From NCBI GenBank assembly GCA_963747345.1, contig CAVVFA010000001.1, forward strand, positions 434,001 to 498,000: 64,000 nt of DNA, written 5' to 3'. Below are positions 50,791 through 59,326 of this stretch, piece by piece (the first letter of the stretch is position 1; each line of letters begins with the position of its first letter). A model generated the notes under the pieces. The model had not been told where the DNA came from. It saw only the letters and a list, made by a program, of their open reading frames with translations, and did no database searches. Both the position numbers and the translations under genes were made by a program. Source of the DNA: GCA-2746795 sp963747345 (GTDB lineage: Bacteria > Chloroflexota > Anaerolineae > Promineifilales > Promineifilaceae).

Positions 50791-52480
50791 ATGATCATGA
50801 GTGAAGAAGGTACAACTCCCTCAAACTTCATCCGAAATATAATAGACGAAGATAATGCAAACGGCCGTTTTCAAGGCCGAGTTCATACCCGCTTCCCCCC
50901 AGAACCCAACGGCTATCTCCACATCGGTCACGTCAAATCCATCTTGCTCAATTACGGCATCGCCCAGGATTACAACGGCAAATTCAACCTGCGTTTTGAC
51001 GACACCAACCCCCTCAAAGAAGAACAAGAATTCATCGACGCCATCATGGACGACATCAAATGGCTCGGTGCAGACTGGGAAGACCGCCTCTTTTTTGCTT
51101 CCGACTACTTCCCACAACTATTTGAATGGGCCATCAAACTCATCAAAGACGGCAAAGCCTACGTCGATGACCTCACCGCCGACGAAATCCGCGAATACCG
51201 AGGCACGCTCACCGAACCCGGCAAAAACAGCCCCTATCGAGATCGCCCCATCGCCGAAAACCTGGATCTCTTCGAGCGCATGAAAGCCGGCGAATTCCCC
51301 GACGGCTCCAAAGTCTTACGCGCCAAAATCGACATGGCCTCGCCCAACATCAACTTCCGTGACCCCGTTCTCTACCGCATCCTCCACGCCGAGCATCCCC
51401 GCACCGGCAACGAATGGTGCATCTACCCCATGTACGACTACACTCACGGCCAATCCGACTCCATCGAAGGCATCACCCATTCCATTTGCACCCTGGAATT
51501 TGAAGACCATCGCCCCCTCTACGACTGGTTCATCGAAAACCTGGGCATCTACGCGCCGCAGCAAATCGAATTTGCCCGCCTCAACATCACCTACACCGTC
51601 ATGAGCAAGCGCAAACTGCGCCGTCTGGCAGAAGAAGGCTTCGTCAACGGCTGGGACGACCCGCGTATGCCCACCATTCGTGGCTTGCGGCGACGGGGTT
51701 ACACGCCCGAAACCATGCGCAATTTTGCCGACCTTATTGGCGTGGCCAAAGCCAACAGCATCGTCGAAATTGAATATCTGGAACATGTTCTGCGCGACGA
51801 TTTGAACCAAAATGCCCCCCGTGCCATGGCTGTGCTGCGGCCCTTAAAAGTCGTCGTCGAAAACTATCCCGAAGGCATGGTCGAAGAATTTGAAGTGCCA
51901 ACCCATCCGCAAGACAAAGAAAGCACCGAAACCCGCGTGGTGCCTTTCTCCCGCGAAATCTACGTCGAACAAGAAGATTTCATGGAAGACCCGCCCGGCA
52001 AATTCTTCCGACTAGCGCCTGGACGGGAAGTGCGTTTGCTCGGTGCCTACATGGTCACTTGTGACAGTGTGGTCAAAGATGCAGACGGCAACGTTGTGGA
52101 ACTGCGCTGCACCTATGACCCCGATTCCCGTGGCGGCAATCCGGCAGACGGCCGCAAAGTAAAAGGCACCATCCATTGGGTATCCGCCCAACACGCCGTC
52201 CCCGTCGAAGTGCGCATGTACGACCGCCTCTTCACCACCCCCAACCCCGATGTCGTACCTGATGGTGAAGACTTCACCGTCAATCTCAACCCCAATTCAT
52301 TGGAAGTGTTAACCGGCTGCATGGTCGAACCGACACTTGGCCGACGCCAAAATCGGCGACAGCTTCCAGTTTATGCGCCAAGGGTACTTTGTGTTTGACA
52401 CCGATTCCACCCCTGATAATTTAGTCTTTAACCGCACCGTTGGCCTGCGTGATTCCTGGGCCAAATCGCAGAATCAATAA
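50791..52480 (+). CDS. glnS: Glutaminyl-tRNA synthetase (one frameshift near the end)
   Basis: Class Ic synthetase charging tRNA-Gln, about 560 aa. HIGH motif in PPEPNGYLHIGHVKSILLNY; KMSKS-type loop VMSKRKLRRLAEEGFV; also LRFDDTNPLKEEQEFIDAIM, RILHAEHPRTGNEWCIYPMY and YDYTHGQSDSIEGITHSICT. The C-terminal beta-barrel anticodon domain includes FMEDPPGKFFRLAPGREVRL. A frame break near 52345 separates GCMVEPTL from DAKIGDSFQFMRQGYFVFDT, ending SWAKSQNQ at the TAA 52480. As an essential single gene it is most likely intact in the cell. Presence of GlnRS means the organism need not rely on GatCAB for tRNA-Gln. Confidence 0.95.
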
Positions 52481-52490
52481 TGGATCGTTA

Positions 52491-52675
52491 GACCCTAAGG
52501 AATGGAAATTTAATAACATGCGCAACTGAGATTAGAGATTGGAGATTGAATGCTCGACCAATCTCCAATCTCCAATCTCTAATCTCCAGTCCCGTGTAAG
52601 TTATTTAATTCTCGTTCCTAAGGGTTTTTCATCATTCATGATATTGAACGACTCGAAACCAAACCCTTAGGGTCT
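52491..52675. repeat. Nested intergenic repeats: copy B of the outer-arm element plus GACCC-AAGGG copy 3
   Basis: CCTAAGGAATGGAAATTT and ATAACATGCGC (52495-52523) pair with GTAAGTTATTTAATTCTC and GTTCCTAAGG (52595-52623), enclosing GATTGGAGATTG / CAATCTCCAATCTCC. The outer arms match 28068-28178. From 52616 to 52675 a GACCC-AAGGG family copy follows, in inverted orientation to the one at 39895, and GACCCTAAGG at 52491 pairs with CCTTAGGGTC at 52665. Confidence 0.75.
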
Positions 52676-52694
52676 GAATCGTCATAAACCCACT

Positions 52695-53348
52695 ATGAAA
52701 AATAGACTCATCCTCGTCGCCGGCAACATCGGCGCTGGCAAAACCTCCCTCACTGAACTCATCGGCTCTCGCCTAGGCTGGCAGACCGGTTACGAATCCG
52801 TCGCCGACAACCCGTATTTACCGGACTTTTACAGCGATATGCAGCGCTGGTCGTTCCATTTGCAGGTCTTCTTCCTCGGCCATCGCGCCCAGCAGCACCA
52901 CGACCTGTACGACAATCCCCAGTCGGCCATCTCCGACCGCAGCATTTACGAAGACGCCTACATTTTTGCCCGTGCCTTGGCTCACATGAATAATCTGAAT
53001 GAGCGTGACTACCACGCTTACCGCCAGGTCTTCGACCTCATTGTGAAAGGTTTGCCCGCGCCCAATTTGCTGCTCTATTTGAAATGTCCCGTCCCCGTGC
53101 TGATGGATCGTATTCAGCAACGCGGCCGTGCCATGGAAAGTGGCATTACTGCCGAATATCTGGAATTACTCGAATCCTTCTACGAAGAGTGGCTGTCTAA
53201 CTTTGACCTTTGCCCCGTGCTAACCATCCCCACCGATGATCTTAATTTTGTGCAGAAGCCTAAGCATCTGGATATTGTCGTGGAGAAGATTCAAGAGAAA
53301 CTGGCTGGCAAAGAAGATGTAGTTTTCCCGTCCAACGGCGAGGAATAA
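52695..53348 (+). CDS. Deoxynucleoside kinase
   Basis: 217 aa. Phosphorylates deoxynucleosides in the salvage pathway. P-loop LILVAGNIGAGKTSLTELIG at the N-terminus; YESVADNPYLPDFYSDMQRW and the catalytic/sugar-site motif AISDRSIYEDAYIFARAL (DRS); LLLYLKCPVPVLMDRIQQRG with the lid Arg. Matches the dGK/dAK-type kinases of Firmicutes and Chloroflexota. It is intact and free of AACGGCCGTT. The nucleotidyltransferase gene follows 17 nt later. Confidence 0.95.
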   Translation: MKNRLILVAGNIGAGKTSLTELIGSRLGWQTGYESVADNPYLPDFYSDMQRWSFHLQVFFLGHRAQQHHDLYDNPQSAISDRSIYEDAYIFARALAHMNNLNERDYHAYRQVFDLIVKGLPAPNLLLYLKCPVPVLMDRIQQRGRAMESGITAEYLELLESFYEEWLSNFDLCPVLTIPTDDLNFVQKPKHLDIVVEKIQEKLAGKEDVVFPSNGEE

Positions 53349-53364
53349 ATGTTTTGTCTTTCCC

Positions 53365-54144
53365 ATGACTCAAAAAACTGACGCTTTATTGAGGCGATTG
53401 GAAGCGATTGCCCAGTCTGTTGCTGAAAGCGATGGCGGGTTGGGATTGCTGGCACTCGGTTCTGTGGGAGATGAACGGGAACGTCTGGATGATTTCTCGG
53501 ATTTGGACTTTTTCGCGGTGGTGGAGCCGGGCAGCAAAGCGCGTTTCCTCGATGATTTGAGCTGGTTATCGCGGATTGCGCCTGTTGCTTTTGCCTTTCA
53601 GAATACGGCCGATGGCTATAAGCTTCTGTATGCAGACGGCATTTTTTGTGAATTTGCGGTGTTTGAGCCGGAAGAACTGGTGAGTGCGGCATACACGGGT
53701 GGCTTGTGGGTGTGGCGGCGAGATGGTTTTGTTGTGGGAGGTGATGGTGGGGGGAAACGGCCGTTATCCCCCTCCATCACCCCTGATACCGAATACCTCA
53801 TTGGCGAAGCGCTCACCAACCTGTACATCGGTCTTGGCCGCTGCCATCGTGGCGAAAAACTCTCAGCCATGCGCTTCATCCAAAACTACGCCGTTGACCG
53901 GGTCATAGAACTGGCAAGCTTGCTCGAAGACCAACAACCTGGCCTGCAAGACCCCTTTGCCCTGGAACGTCGCGTCGAACAGCGCCTGCCAGCGTTAGCC
54001 GTTACATTACCCACCTTTACCCCAGGCTATGAGCAAAGCCTGTCTGCGGCAAAGGCAATCCTTCATTTTCTGGATAATAATTTCAGCATCAATCAGAAAA
54101 TGAAAGTGGAGATTCTTAAACTGTGCGAGAATATAGGCGCATGA
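53365..54144 (+). CDS. Nucleotidyltransferase-fold protein (ANT/lincosamide-like)
   Basis: 259 aa. Pol-beta NTase motif GLLALGSVGDERERLDDFSD and LDFFAVVEPG give the GS-x-D-x-D triad needed for nucleotidyl transfer. A second domain is helical (EALTNLYIGLGRCHRGEKLS, AVDRVIELASLLEDQQ), as in aminoglycoside or lincosamide nucleotidyltransferases and in HEPN-paired NTases. The acceptor is not evident; a resistance function is possible but unproven. A decamer at 53756 (G-K-R-P-L) lies in a loop between the domains. A terminator follows. Confidence 0.82.
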   Translation: MTQKTDALLRRLEAIAQSVAESDGGLGLLALGSVGDERERLDDFSDLDFFAVVEPGSKARFLDDLSWLSRIAPVAFAFQNTADGYKLLYADGIFCEFAVFEPEELVSAAYTGGLWVWRRDGFVVGGDGGGKRPLSPSITPDTEYLIGEALTNLYIGLGRCHRGEKLSAMRFIQNYAVDRVIELASLLEDQQPGLQDPFALERRVEQRLPALAVTLPTFTPGYEQSLSAAKAILHFLDNNFSINQKMKVEILKLCENIGA

Positions 54145-54165
54145 TGGGGAATTGAAATCCACAAT

Positions 54166-54207
54166 AAAAAAGCTGAGTAGGTGATAGTTTCCCACTCAGC
54201 TTTTTTT
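54166..54207. terminator. Bidirectional terminator
   Basis: AAAAAAGCTGAGT / ACTCAGCTTTTTTT around a 16-nt loop, between the converging nucleotidyltransferase and response-regulator genes. Confidence 0.9.
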
Positions 54208-54233
54208 ATTATAAGAGTTATTCAAGAAAATGA

Positions 54234-54638
54234 TTATTCAGGCCAAACCTCGCCACCTTCAATCACAGTCAAAAGGTCTTGCGGAAATTGATTTCGATCA
54301 ATCGGTTTGCTGATATAGCCATTAAATCCTTTTTTCCGTGCCTTAGGAATCTCTAAATCAGGATCAGATGCCGTTACAGCCACAATTGGCGTATTGGCAA
54401 ACTCCGGATTTTTCTTGATAGCATCAAAAATGTCATAACCGCTAATTTTGCCTGGCAGCATAATATCTAGCAAAATCAAGTCTATATCTCCAACGCTGTA
54501 CAACATCTTTTTGAGAGTCGCATCACCCCAATGATCATAGGGAACCAGAGCGCCCTGTGTTTGTAATGATACCCGAATCACTGCCAAGTTAACTGGATCA
54601 TCCTCTACTAAAAAAATCGTTTTGCCGTCAAGTATCAT
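54234..54638 (-). CDS. Single-domain response regulator (receiver only)
   Basis: About 134 aa. Receiver fold: KTIFLVEDDPVNLAVIRVSL with the acid pair, phospho-Asp in DIDLILLDIMLPGKISGYD, Thr in PIVAVTASDPD and Lys in FNGYISKPIDRNQFP. There is no output domain, so it works by protein contact or phosphotransfer. AGGAAG ribosome site 6 nt before the ATG at 54638. It is the last gene of the kinase operon. Confidence 0.9.
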   Translation of the reverse strand: MILDGKTIFLVEDDPVNLAVIRVSLQTQGALVPYDHWGDATLKKMLYSVGDIDLILLDIMLPGKISGYDIFDAIKKNPEFANTPIVAVTASDPDLEIPKARKKGFNGYISKPIDRNQFPQDLLTVIEGGEVWPE

Positions 54639-54677
54639 AATATTTCTTCCTAGAGTCAATGGCGGGGAAAAAGCCGT

Positions 54678-55088
54678 TTACGAAATATACCATATAGATT
54701 CTCCTGCGAGCAAAGACCCGATAATTTTAGGAAATAGCTGGCGGATAATGGGTTTGCTAATTAATCCATCAAAGCCAGCATCTTTTAACTGATTGACTTG
54801 TTCTGGCATCACCCCAGCTGTGTAGGCTACAATCTTTGTATCTTGAAACGCCTCGTTTTTACGCAACAGTCTAAGCATTTCAAACCCATCAATAGGTACC
54901 ATTTTGATATCCAGGATGATAAGTTGCGGGATTTTTTCTAATGATTCGATTTTCCCCTCAAAATCAACGCTATCAGGCCAAAATTCCGCATTTGCGTAAC
55001 CCATAATCTGATTTAAAAGGGTGTGCAGGATGAATCGGCTGGTTTCATCATCTTCAACACACAAAACAAACGGGGTGGAATCTGTCAT
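54678..55088 (-). CDS. Single-domain response regulator (receiver only)
   Basis: 136 aa. Receiver: FVLCVEDDETSRFILHTLLN, phospho-Asp in PQLIILDIKMVPIDGFEML, switch Thr in TKIVAYTAGVMPEQ and Lys in DGLISKPIIRQLFP. It starts 3 nt after the stop of the GAF/HAMP kinase and is probably coupled to it. With the next receiver it would give the kinase two parallel phosphoryl acceptors. Confidence 0.91.
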   Translation of the reverse strand: MTDSTPFVLCVEDDETSRFILHTLLNQIMGYANAEFWPDSVDFEGKIESLEKIPQLIILDIKMVPIDGFEMLRLLRKNEAFQDTKIVAYTAGVMPEQVNQLKDAGFDGLISKPIIRQLFPKIIGSLLAGESIWYIS

Positions 55089-55091
55089 GCG

Positions 55092-57569
55092 TTACGCCTC
55101 AGGGGATTGCTCAACTTCTATATTTTTGTCTAAGACGACAATATTGTCTGTGATAGGGGGCGATAAGGGAAGAAGCACATGGAAAATAGAGCCTTCGCCG
55201 ACTTCGCTTTCAAACCAAATTTCGCCACCATGCATTTCAACCAACTGCTTGGAAATTGGCAAGCCCAACCCTGTACTCACCACATTATCGAGCGAGTTGC
55301 GTGCTTGGGTAAAGGTTTGGAAAACCCAATCATAATCCTCTTCTGCAATCCCCACCCCTGTATCTTGTACTGTGACATGAATATTGGCTCCCTGCGCTTT
55401 TGCAGAGACAATGATTTCGCCTTCAATTGTGTATTTCACGGCGTTTGATACGACGTTCAATAAAATCTGCCGGATTCGACGCCTGTCTCCAAGCACATGT
55501 GGCAAGCCTTCATCAGGGAAATTGGCTTGGAGGTCGATTGGTTTATTTTTGACTAAGCCTTTGCCAGATGACATGATACTATTTAAAATCGCATCTACAT
55601 CCACATCCTCAAAAATGATATTCATCATCCCTGCTTCAATTTTAGTTAGGTCGAGCACGTCATTGATGAGGCTTAATAAATGTTGACCACTGTCAACCGC
55701 TTTATTGAGTGCTTCGGCTTGATCTTCGTTGACGTCACCCATCACACCATCGACAACAAAACCTGTCATATTGATAATAGCGTTGAGTGGGGTGCGCAGC
55801 TCATGAGACATGTTGGATAAAAATTGTGTTTTTAAGTTGCTGGCTGTCTCTGCATCTTGGCGGGCTACATTGATTTCGGTGAAGAGTTTGGCGTTATGAA
55901 TGGCGACTGATACCTGGTTAGCCAGGAATCGGAACAGGTTGGCGTCGGCATCGTCAAAGCTGGCAACTTGTTCTGACTGCACATCTAACACACCTACAAC
56001 CGTACCCTCTAAAATAATGGGTACGGCCATTTCAGAGGCGGTATCGGGCAATAAGGGATTGGCTAACCAGGCTTCCGTATTGTGTACATTTTCTACCCAA
56101 ACAATGTCGGCTGTGCGGGCTGCTTTGGCTACCAAACTAGATGCAGCGTTTGTTGGGATTTGGTGGCCTTTCACGACCATCTTTTCAGTATTAGCAGCAC
56201 CGGAAGAGGAAGTAAGTATCAAATAATGAGCTGATTCTAAGTAGACTTGAACTTGATAGTAGCCGAATTTTTCTTGTGTTTGATTAACCAGTTCTTGAAG
56301 GAGCTCATCAAGTGTCAAAATGGAATTGAGCTGTTCGCCCATGGTTGCTACTGTTTCCAACCGCTGTGTGCGATCTCTGACACGGTCTTCTAGTGATTCA
56401 ATTAATTCACGTAATTGCACGGTCATGCTGTTGAAAACGCGGGCGAGTGTGCCGATTTCATCGGAGGTTTCTACGGGAGCCTGAACGGATAAATCACCAT
56501 CTCGCACTTTAACGGCCGTTTCCGTCAAATGGGTAATCGGCAAAGCCATTGAGCGCTGGAATAGGGCGGCTAACCCAATAGCCAGTAACAGGGCAATGCC
56601 CCCGCCAATCAAAATCTGTATCTGGGTATCTTTTAGCGTTTGACTACTTGTAACCAACTGGTTTTCAAGCAGTAGGATTTGATTATCGACGATATTATCG
56701 AGTTCCTTCTGAATCTCATTGATTAAAGGTAAAAATCTTGTTTGGAATAGATAGAGGTCAACTCGTGTACGATCCCCTTCAACAACATCAAACATTTGTT
56801 GTGGTAATGGCTCTAAAATGGCGCGTCGTCTAATGATATTGTCTAAATGGTTACGTTGTTCACGCGCTAAGAAATCACGTTCAGTAGCCAATCGAGCCCA
56901 AATTTCTTCATTCTCGCTGTGATAAGTTTCATAATCAAATTTATGAACGGAATCTCCTGTTTCTACGTATCGACGTAAAGATGAATTCATGAGAGCAAAG
57001 GTTCTCTGAAAATCTGTCATGAGAACCAGTTGTTTAGCATGTTGTTCAGTTGCTTCTCTATCTTGTTGTATCAAATTAATCGCTTCAATGGAATTAAGAA
57101 CACTTTCGTAACTATAAGCTGCATCTTGAGCCAAGATGCGTTGAGCCGGTTCATTTTCCATGGGGTTGATTCGTAACGTAAACATCATGTCCGCTACGTT
57201 TAGAATCTCGTCAAAATCGCCTTGCAAATTTGCTGTAAGCTCAGGCGAATCTAGCACGGTCTGTAATTCAGCCATCGCGTCGTCGAAATTTATCTGGGCA
57301 TCTTCAAATTCTTGACGAGATTCATCATCTCCAAAGATTAAATAGGCGCGGATACTCGATTGCATTCTAAGCAGTTGATCTTGAGCCTCGGATGCTGCTA
57401 ACATGGCCGGTACTCGTTCATCTTTGGTACGATTGTTACTTGAGATTGCCTGTGCGCTGCTGCTATAAGCTAAACTAACCATGACAAACACGAGTAAAGA
57501 CTGTACCCCAAATGCCAGAGCCAGTTTTACACCAATTCTTAAACCGCTAAATTTTGATTGTTTTTTCAT
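55092..57569 (-). CDS. Membrane sensor histidine kinase with HAMP and GAF domains
   Basis: 825 aa. TM1 near 12-34 (LALAFGVQSLLVFVMVSLAY), a large periplasmic helical sensor (about 35-317; two CHASE3-like halves), TM2 near 318-338 (ILIGGGIALLLAIGLAALF), a HAMP domain, a GAF domain (about 425-575), then HisKA with H-box NLKTQFLSNMSHELRTPLNA near 590. The HATPase has VVSNAVKYTIEGEII, DTGVGIAEEDYDWV and STGLGLPISKQLVEMHGG. It is divergent from an orphan substrate-binding lipoprotein, which may present the ligand. One decamer at 56511. Confidence 0.94.
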   Translation of the reverse strand: MKKQSKFSGLRIGVKLALAFGVQSLLVFVMVSLAYSSSAQAISSNNRTKDERVPAMLAASEAQDQLLRMQSSIRAYLIFGDDESRQEFEDAQINFDDAMAELQTVLDSPELTANLQGDFDEILNVADMMFTLRINPMENEPAQRILAQDAAYSYESVLNSIEAINLIQQDREATEQHAKQLVLMTDFQRTFALMNSSLRRYVETGDSVHKFDYETYHSENEEIWARLATERDFLAREQRNHLDNIIRRRAILEPLPQQMFDVVEGDRTRVDLYLFQTRFLPLINEIQKELDNIVDNQILLLENQLVTSSQTLKDTQIQILIGGGIALLLAIGLAALFQRSMALPITHLTETAVKVRDGDLSVQAPVETSDEIGTLARVFNSMTVQLRELIESLEDRVRDRTQRLETVATMGEQLNSILTLDELLQELVNQTQEKFGYYQVQVYLESAHYLILTSSSGAANTEKMVVKGHQIPTNAASSLVAKAARTADIVWVENVHNTEAWLANPLLPDTASEMAVPIILEGTVVGVLDVQSEQVASFDDADANLFRFLANQVSVAIHNAKLFTEINVARQDAETASNLKTQFLSNMSHELRTPLNAIINMTGFVVDGVMGDVNEDQAEALNKAVDSGQHLLSLINDVLDLTKIEAGMMNIIFEDVDVDAILNSIMSSGKGLVKNKPIDLQANFPDEGLPHVLGDRRRIRQILLNVVSNAVKYTIEGEIIVSAKAQGANIHVTVQDTGVGIAEEDYDWVFQTFTQARNSLDNVVSTGLGLPISKQLVEMHGGEIWFESEVGEGSIFHVLLPLSPPITDNIVVLDKNIEVEQSPEA

Positions 57570-57841
57570 CAGGTTTTTCCAAGAAGCTTGTATCCATTCA
57601 TATTGTAGGAAAGGTAGAACTGCCTTGTAATAGCATATATGTCCTTTTGTACCGTTTAAGACTCGTGAATTTTCAATGAAACCAACAATATGGTTACTAT
57701 TGGCTATACAGTTAATCCGGCTGTTCTATTACACTAATTCCAACTGATAACTCGTTGTGGTCGGTCTCCAGACCGTGTCACTTTGGGGCTCTTTAATTGA
57801 AGAGAAAAATGTCCCGAACCGTTCTTGAGGAGTATTCTGTG
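57570..57841. other. Divergent intergenic region, kinase and binding-protein promoters
   Basis: AT-rich 270 nt. One palindrome, CGGTC-tcca-GACCG (near 57762-57775), and TTGAGGAGTATTC as the ribosome site of the binding protein. No clear promoter pair could be assigned. Confidence 0.45.
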
Positions 57842-58927
57842 ATGAATAGAAAAATTTATGTGGTAATAATGATGATTTTGTTGACGGGTATAGTTGCTGC
57901 GTGTTCACCTGCTGAACCCACACCAGTGCCCACTGAAGTTCCAGAAATTGAGCCAACGCCAACAGAAGTGGTAACGGCCGTTACCGATCCCAATACCTCA
58001 TCAAATAGTGAAAAATGGTGTGCAGGCACAGACATCGTCTTCTTTCCTGGTGGGCCAGGGCCTGACTCACCTTTTGCTACAACTGTTTATGCTGGGGCTG
58101 TCGCTGCTGCGGCTGATCTAGGAGCAAACGTAGAGTATATGTGGTCAGATTGGGATACCAACAAGATGATTTCTCAATTTTCGGAAGCAGCCACGAAAAA
58201 GCCGGATGGCATTGCGATAATGGGACATCCTGGTGATGATGCATTTGCTGCAATTGTGGATGATGCTCGGGATAAAGGCATCATCGTTACTAGCCAAAAT
58301 ACAACATTGCCAAAACTAGAAACCATCTATAAATCAGATGGGTTTGGCTATGTTGGGGCGGAGAACTATTCTGCAGGATATGCGTTAGGAGCTGAAGCTG
58401 TGCAACGGTTTGGCTTGAAAGCCGGAGATCGCGCACTGGTTTGGGGTCTCCTATCTCAAGCAGTCCGTGGTGACCGCACCCAGGGCATTATTGATGCGTT
58501 ACAAGAAGGTGATCTGGTTATTGACTATATTGATATTGATGACGCCACAAACGCAGATGCGTTAGAAGGGACATCTGTGTTTGTAGAGTATGCGAAAGCC
58601 AATCCAGACGTGAAACTTGTTGTGACGGATCATGGGGCACTAACCGCTGTACAAGAAACCTATTTCACTGCTGCCGGATTTGAACCGGATGACCTGTTTG
58701 GTGCAGGATTCGACCTTTCGCCTGCTATTGTTGAAAGCATTCGTGCAGGCTGGACAGATTTAGTTATTGACCAACAACCTTGGCTGCAAGGGTATCTTCC
58801 CATTTTGCAAATTTGCTTAACCACTAACTATGCCTTTACCGGATTGCATATTGATACGGGGGCAGGGTTTGCCTATGCAGAGAATATTGAATTATTAGCT
58901 GATTTGGTTGAGAATAATGTGCGTTAG
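57842..58927 (+). CDS. Sugar-type substrate-binding lipoprotein (orphan)
   Basis: 361 aa. A lipoprotein signal peptide (KIYVVIMMILLTGIVAACSP) has the lipobox Cys at about 21, and a Pro/Thr/Glu-rich linker follows. The periplasmic-binding-protein domain of the Peripla_BP_4/RbsB type: DIVFFPGGPGPDSPFATTVY, EAATKKPDGIAIMGHPGDDA, VGAENYSAGYALGAEAVQRF, RGDRTQGIIDALQEGDLVID and VIDQQPWLQGYLPILQI. No permease or ATPase gene is nearby, so it may work as a ligand presenter for the divergent kinase, as known for LuxP or TorT. A decamer at 57973 lies in the linker. Confidence 0.9.
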   Translation: MNRKIYVVIMMILLTGIVAACSPAEPTPVPTEVPEIEPTPTEVVTAVTDPNTSSNSEKWCAGTDIVFFPGGPGPDSPFATTVYAGAVAAAADLGANVEYMWSDWDTNKMISQFSEAATKKPDGIAIMGHPGDDAFAAIVDDARDKGIIVTSQNTTLPKLETIYKSDGFGYVGAENYSAGYALGAEAVQRFGLKAGDRALVWGLLSQAVRGDRTQGIIDALQEGDLVIDYIDIDDATNADALEGTSVFVEYAKANPDVKLVVTDHGALTAVQETYFTAAGFEPDDLFGAGFDLSPAIVESIRAGWTDLVIDQQPWLQGYLPILQICLTTNYAFTGLHIDTGAGFAYAENIELLADLVENNVR

Positions 58928-59005
58928 GGAAAAAAGTCCAGAAACGGCCGTTTTCCCTTTCATCCTTCGCCGTTAATTTGAGGGATTTGATGGAACTTAG
59001 AAATC

Positions 59006-59034
59006 TTGCTTCCCATTGGGGACTGTGCTAGTAT
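59006..59034 (+). promoter_or_regulatory. Promoter of the 6S-like RNA
   Basis: TTGCTT (59006-59011), exact 17-nt spacer, TAGTAT (59029-59034). The predicted start point near 59041 coincides with the 5' end of a long base-paired rod. Confidence 0.65.
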
Positions 59035-59040
59035 CCATTT

Positions 59041-59213
59041 AACCCTACTGTGTGCGTGATGGGTTTCCACATTTGAACCAACGCCACTTGATAGGGATTG
59101 GTAAATCCGCAGAGGGGATGTAGTAGCCTTCGGGCAAGGCAGTATCCATGTGGTGCCTTTCCCACCTGCCTAAGCAGGTTCAAGTACGGGGATTCACACG
59201 GCATGGCGGGGTC
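59041..59213 (+). ncRNA. ssrS: Probable 6S RNA
   Basis: About 173 nt with no supported protein frame. Nested complementarity gives a rod: ACCC (59042-59045) with GGGT (59208-59211), GTGTG (59050-59054) with CACAC (59195-59199), and TTGAACC (59073-59079) with GGTTCAA (59177-59183). The apex has GCCTT-cgggc-AAGGC. The 3' half GGTTCAAG...ACACGGCATGGCGG resembles the conserved 3' strand of 6S RNA. A CCTGC-ctaa-GCAGG side hairpin (59165-59178) matches the alternative hairpin of 6S central bubbles. 6S RNA holds sigma-70 RNA polymerase by mimicking an open promoter. The transcript may extend to the terminator at 59266. Confidence 0.65.
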
Positions 59214-59265
59214 TATCTCGAAAATATTTGAGATGGTAACGGACATTGAGATTGGGCTATTGTGA

Positions 59266-59296
59266 GGCCCCTGATTTCCCAATCAGGGGCTTTTCT
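59266..59296 (+). terminator. Rho-independent terminator
   Basis: GCCCCTGATT / AATCAGGGGC with a TCCC loop, then TTTTCTTTTC. It would end the 6S-like transcript, 30 nt before the MBL gene. Confidence 0.85.
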
Positions 59297-59326
59297 TTTC
59301 AAAATCTAGGGACATGGAATTGGATT

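Noticed and set aside
59161..59200. tRNA T-arm (GGTTCAAGTAC)
   Set aside because: No acceptor stem or anticodon arm can be built around it; it fits the 6S rod instead.
59041..59213. 4.5S/SRP RNA
   Set aside because: The conserved GGAAG-containing SRP loop is missing.
59028..59282. 84-aa minus-strand reading frame
   Set aside because: It covers the 6S-like RNA with its own promoter and terminator; the frame has no protein character.
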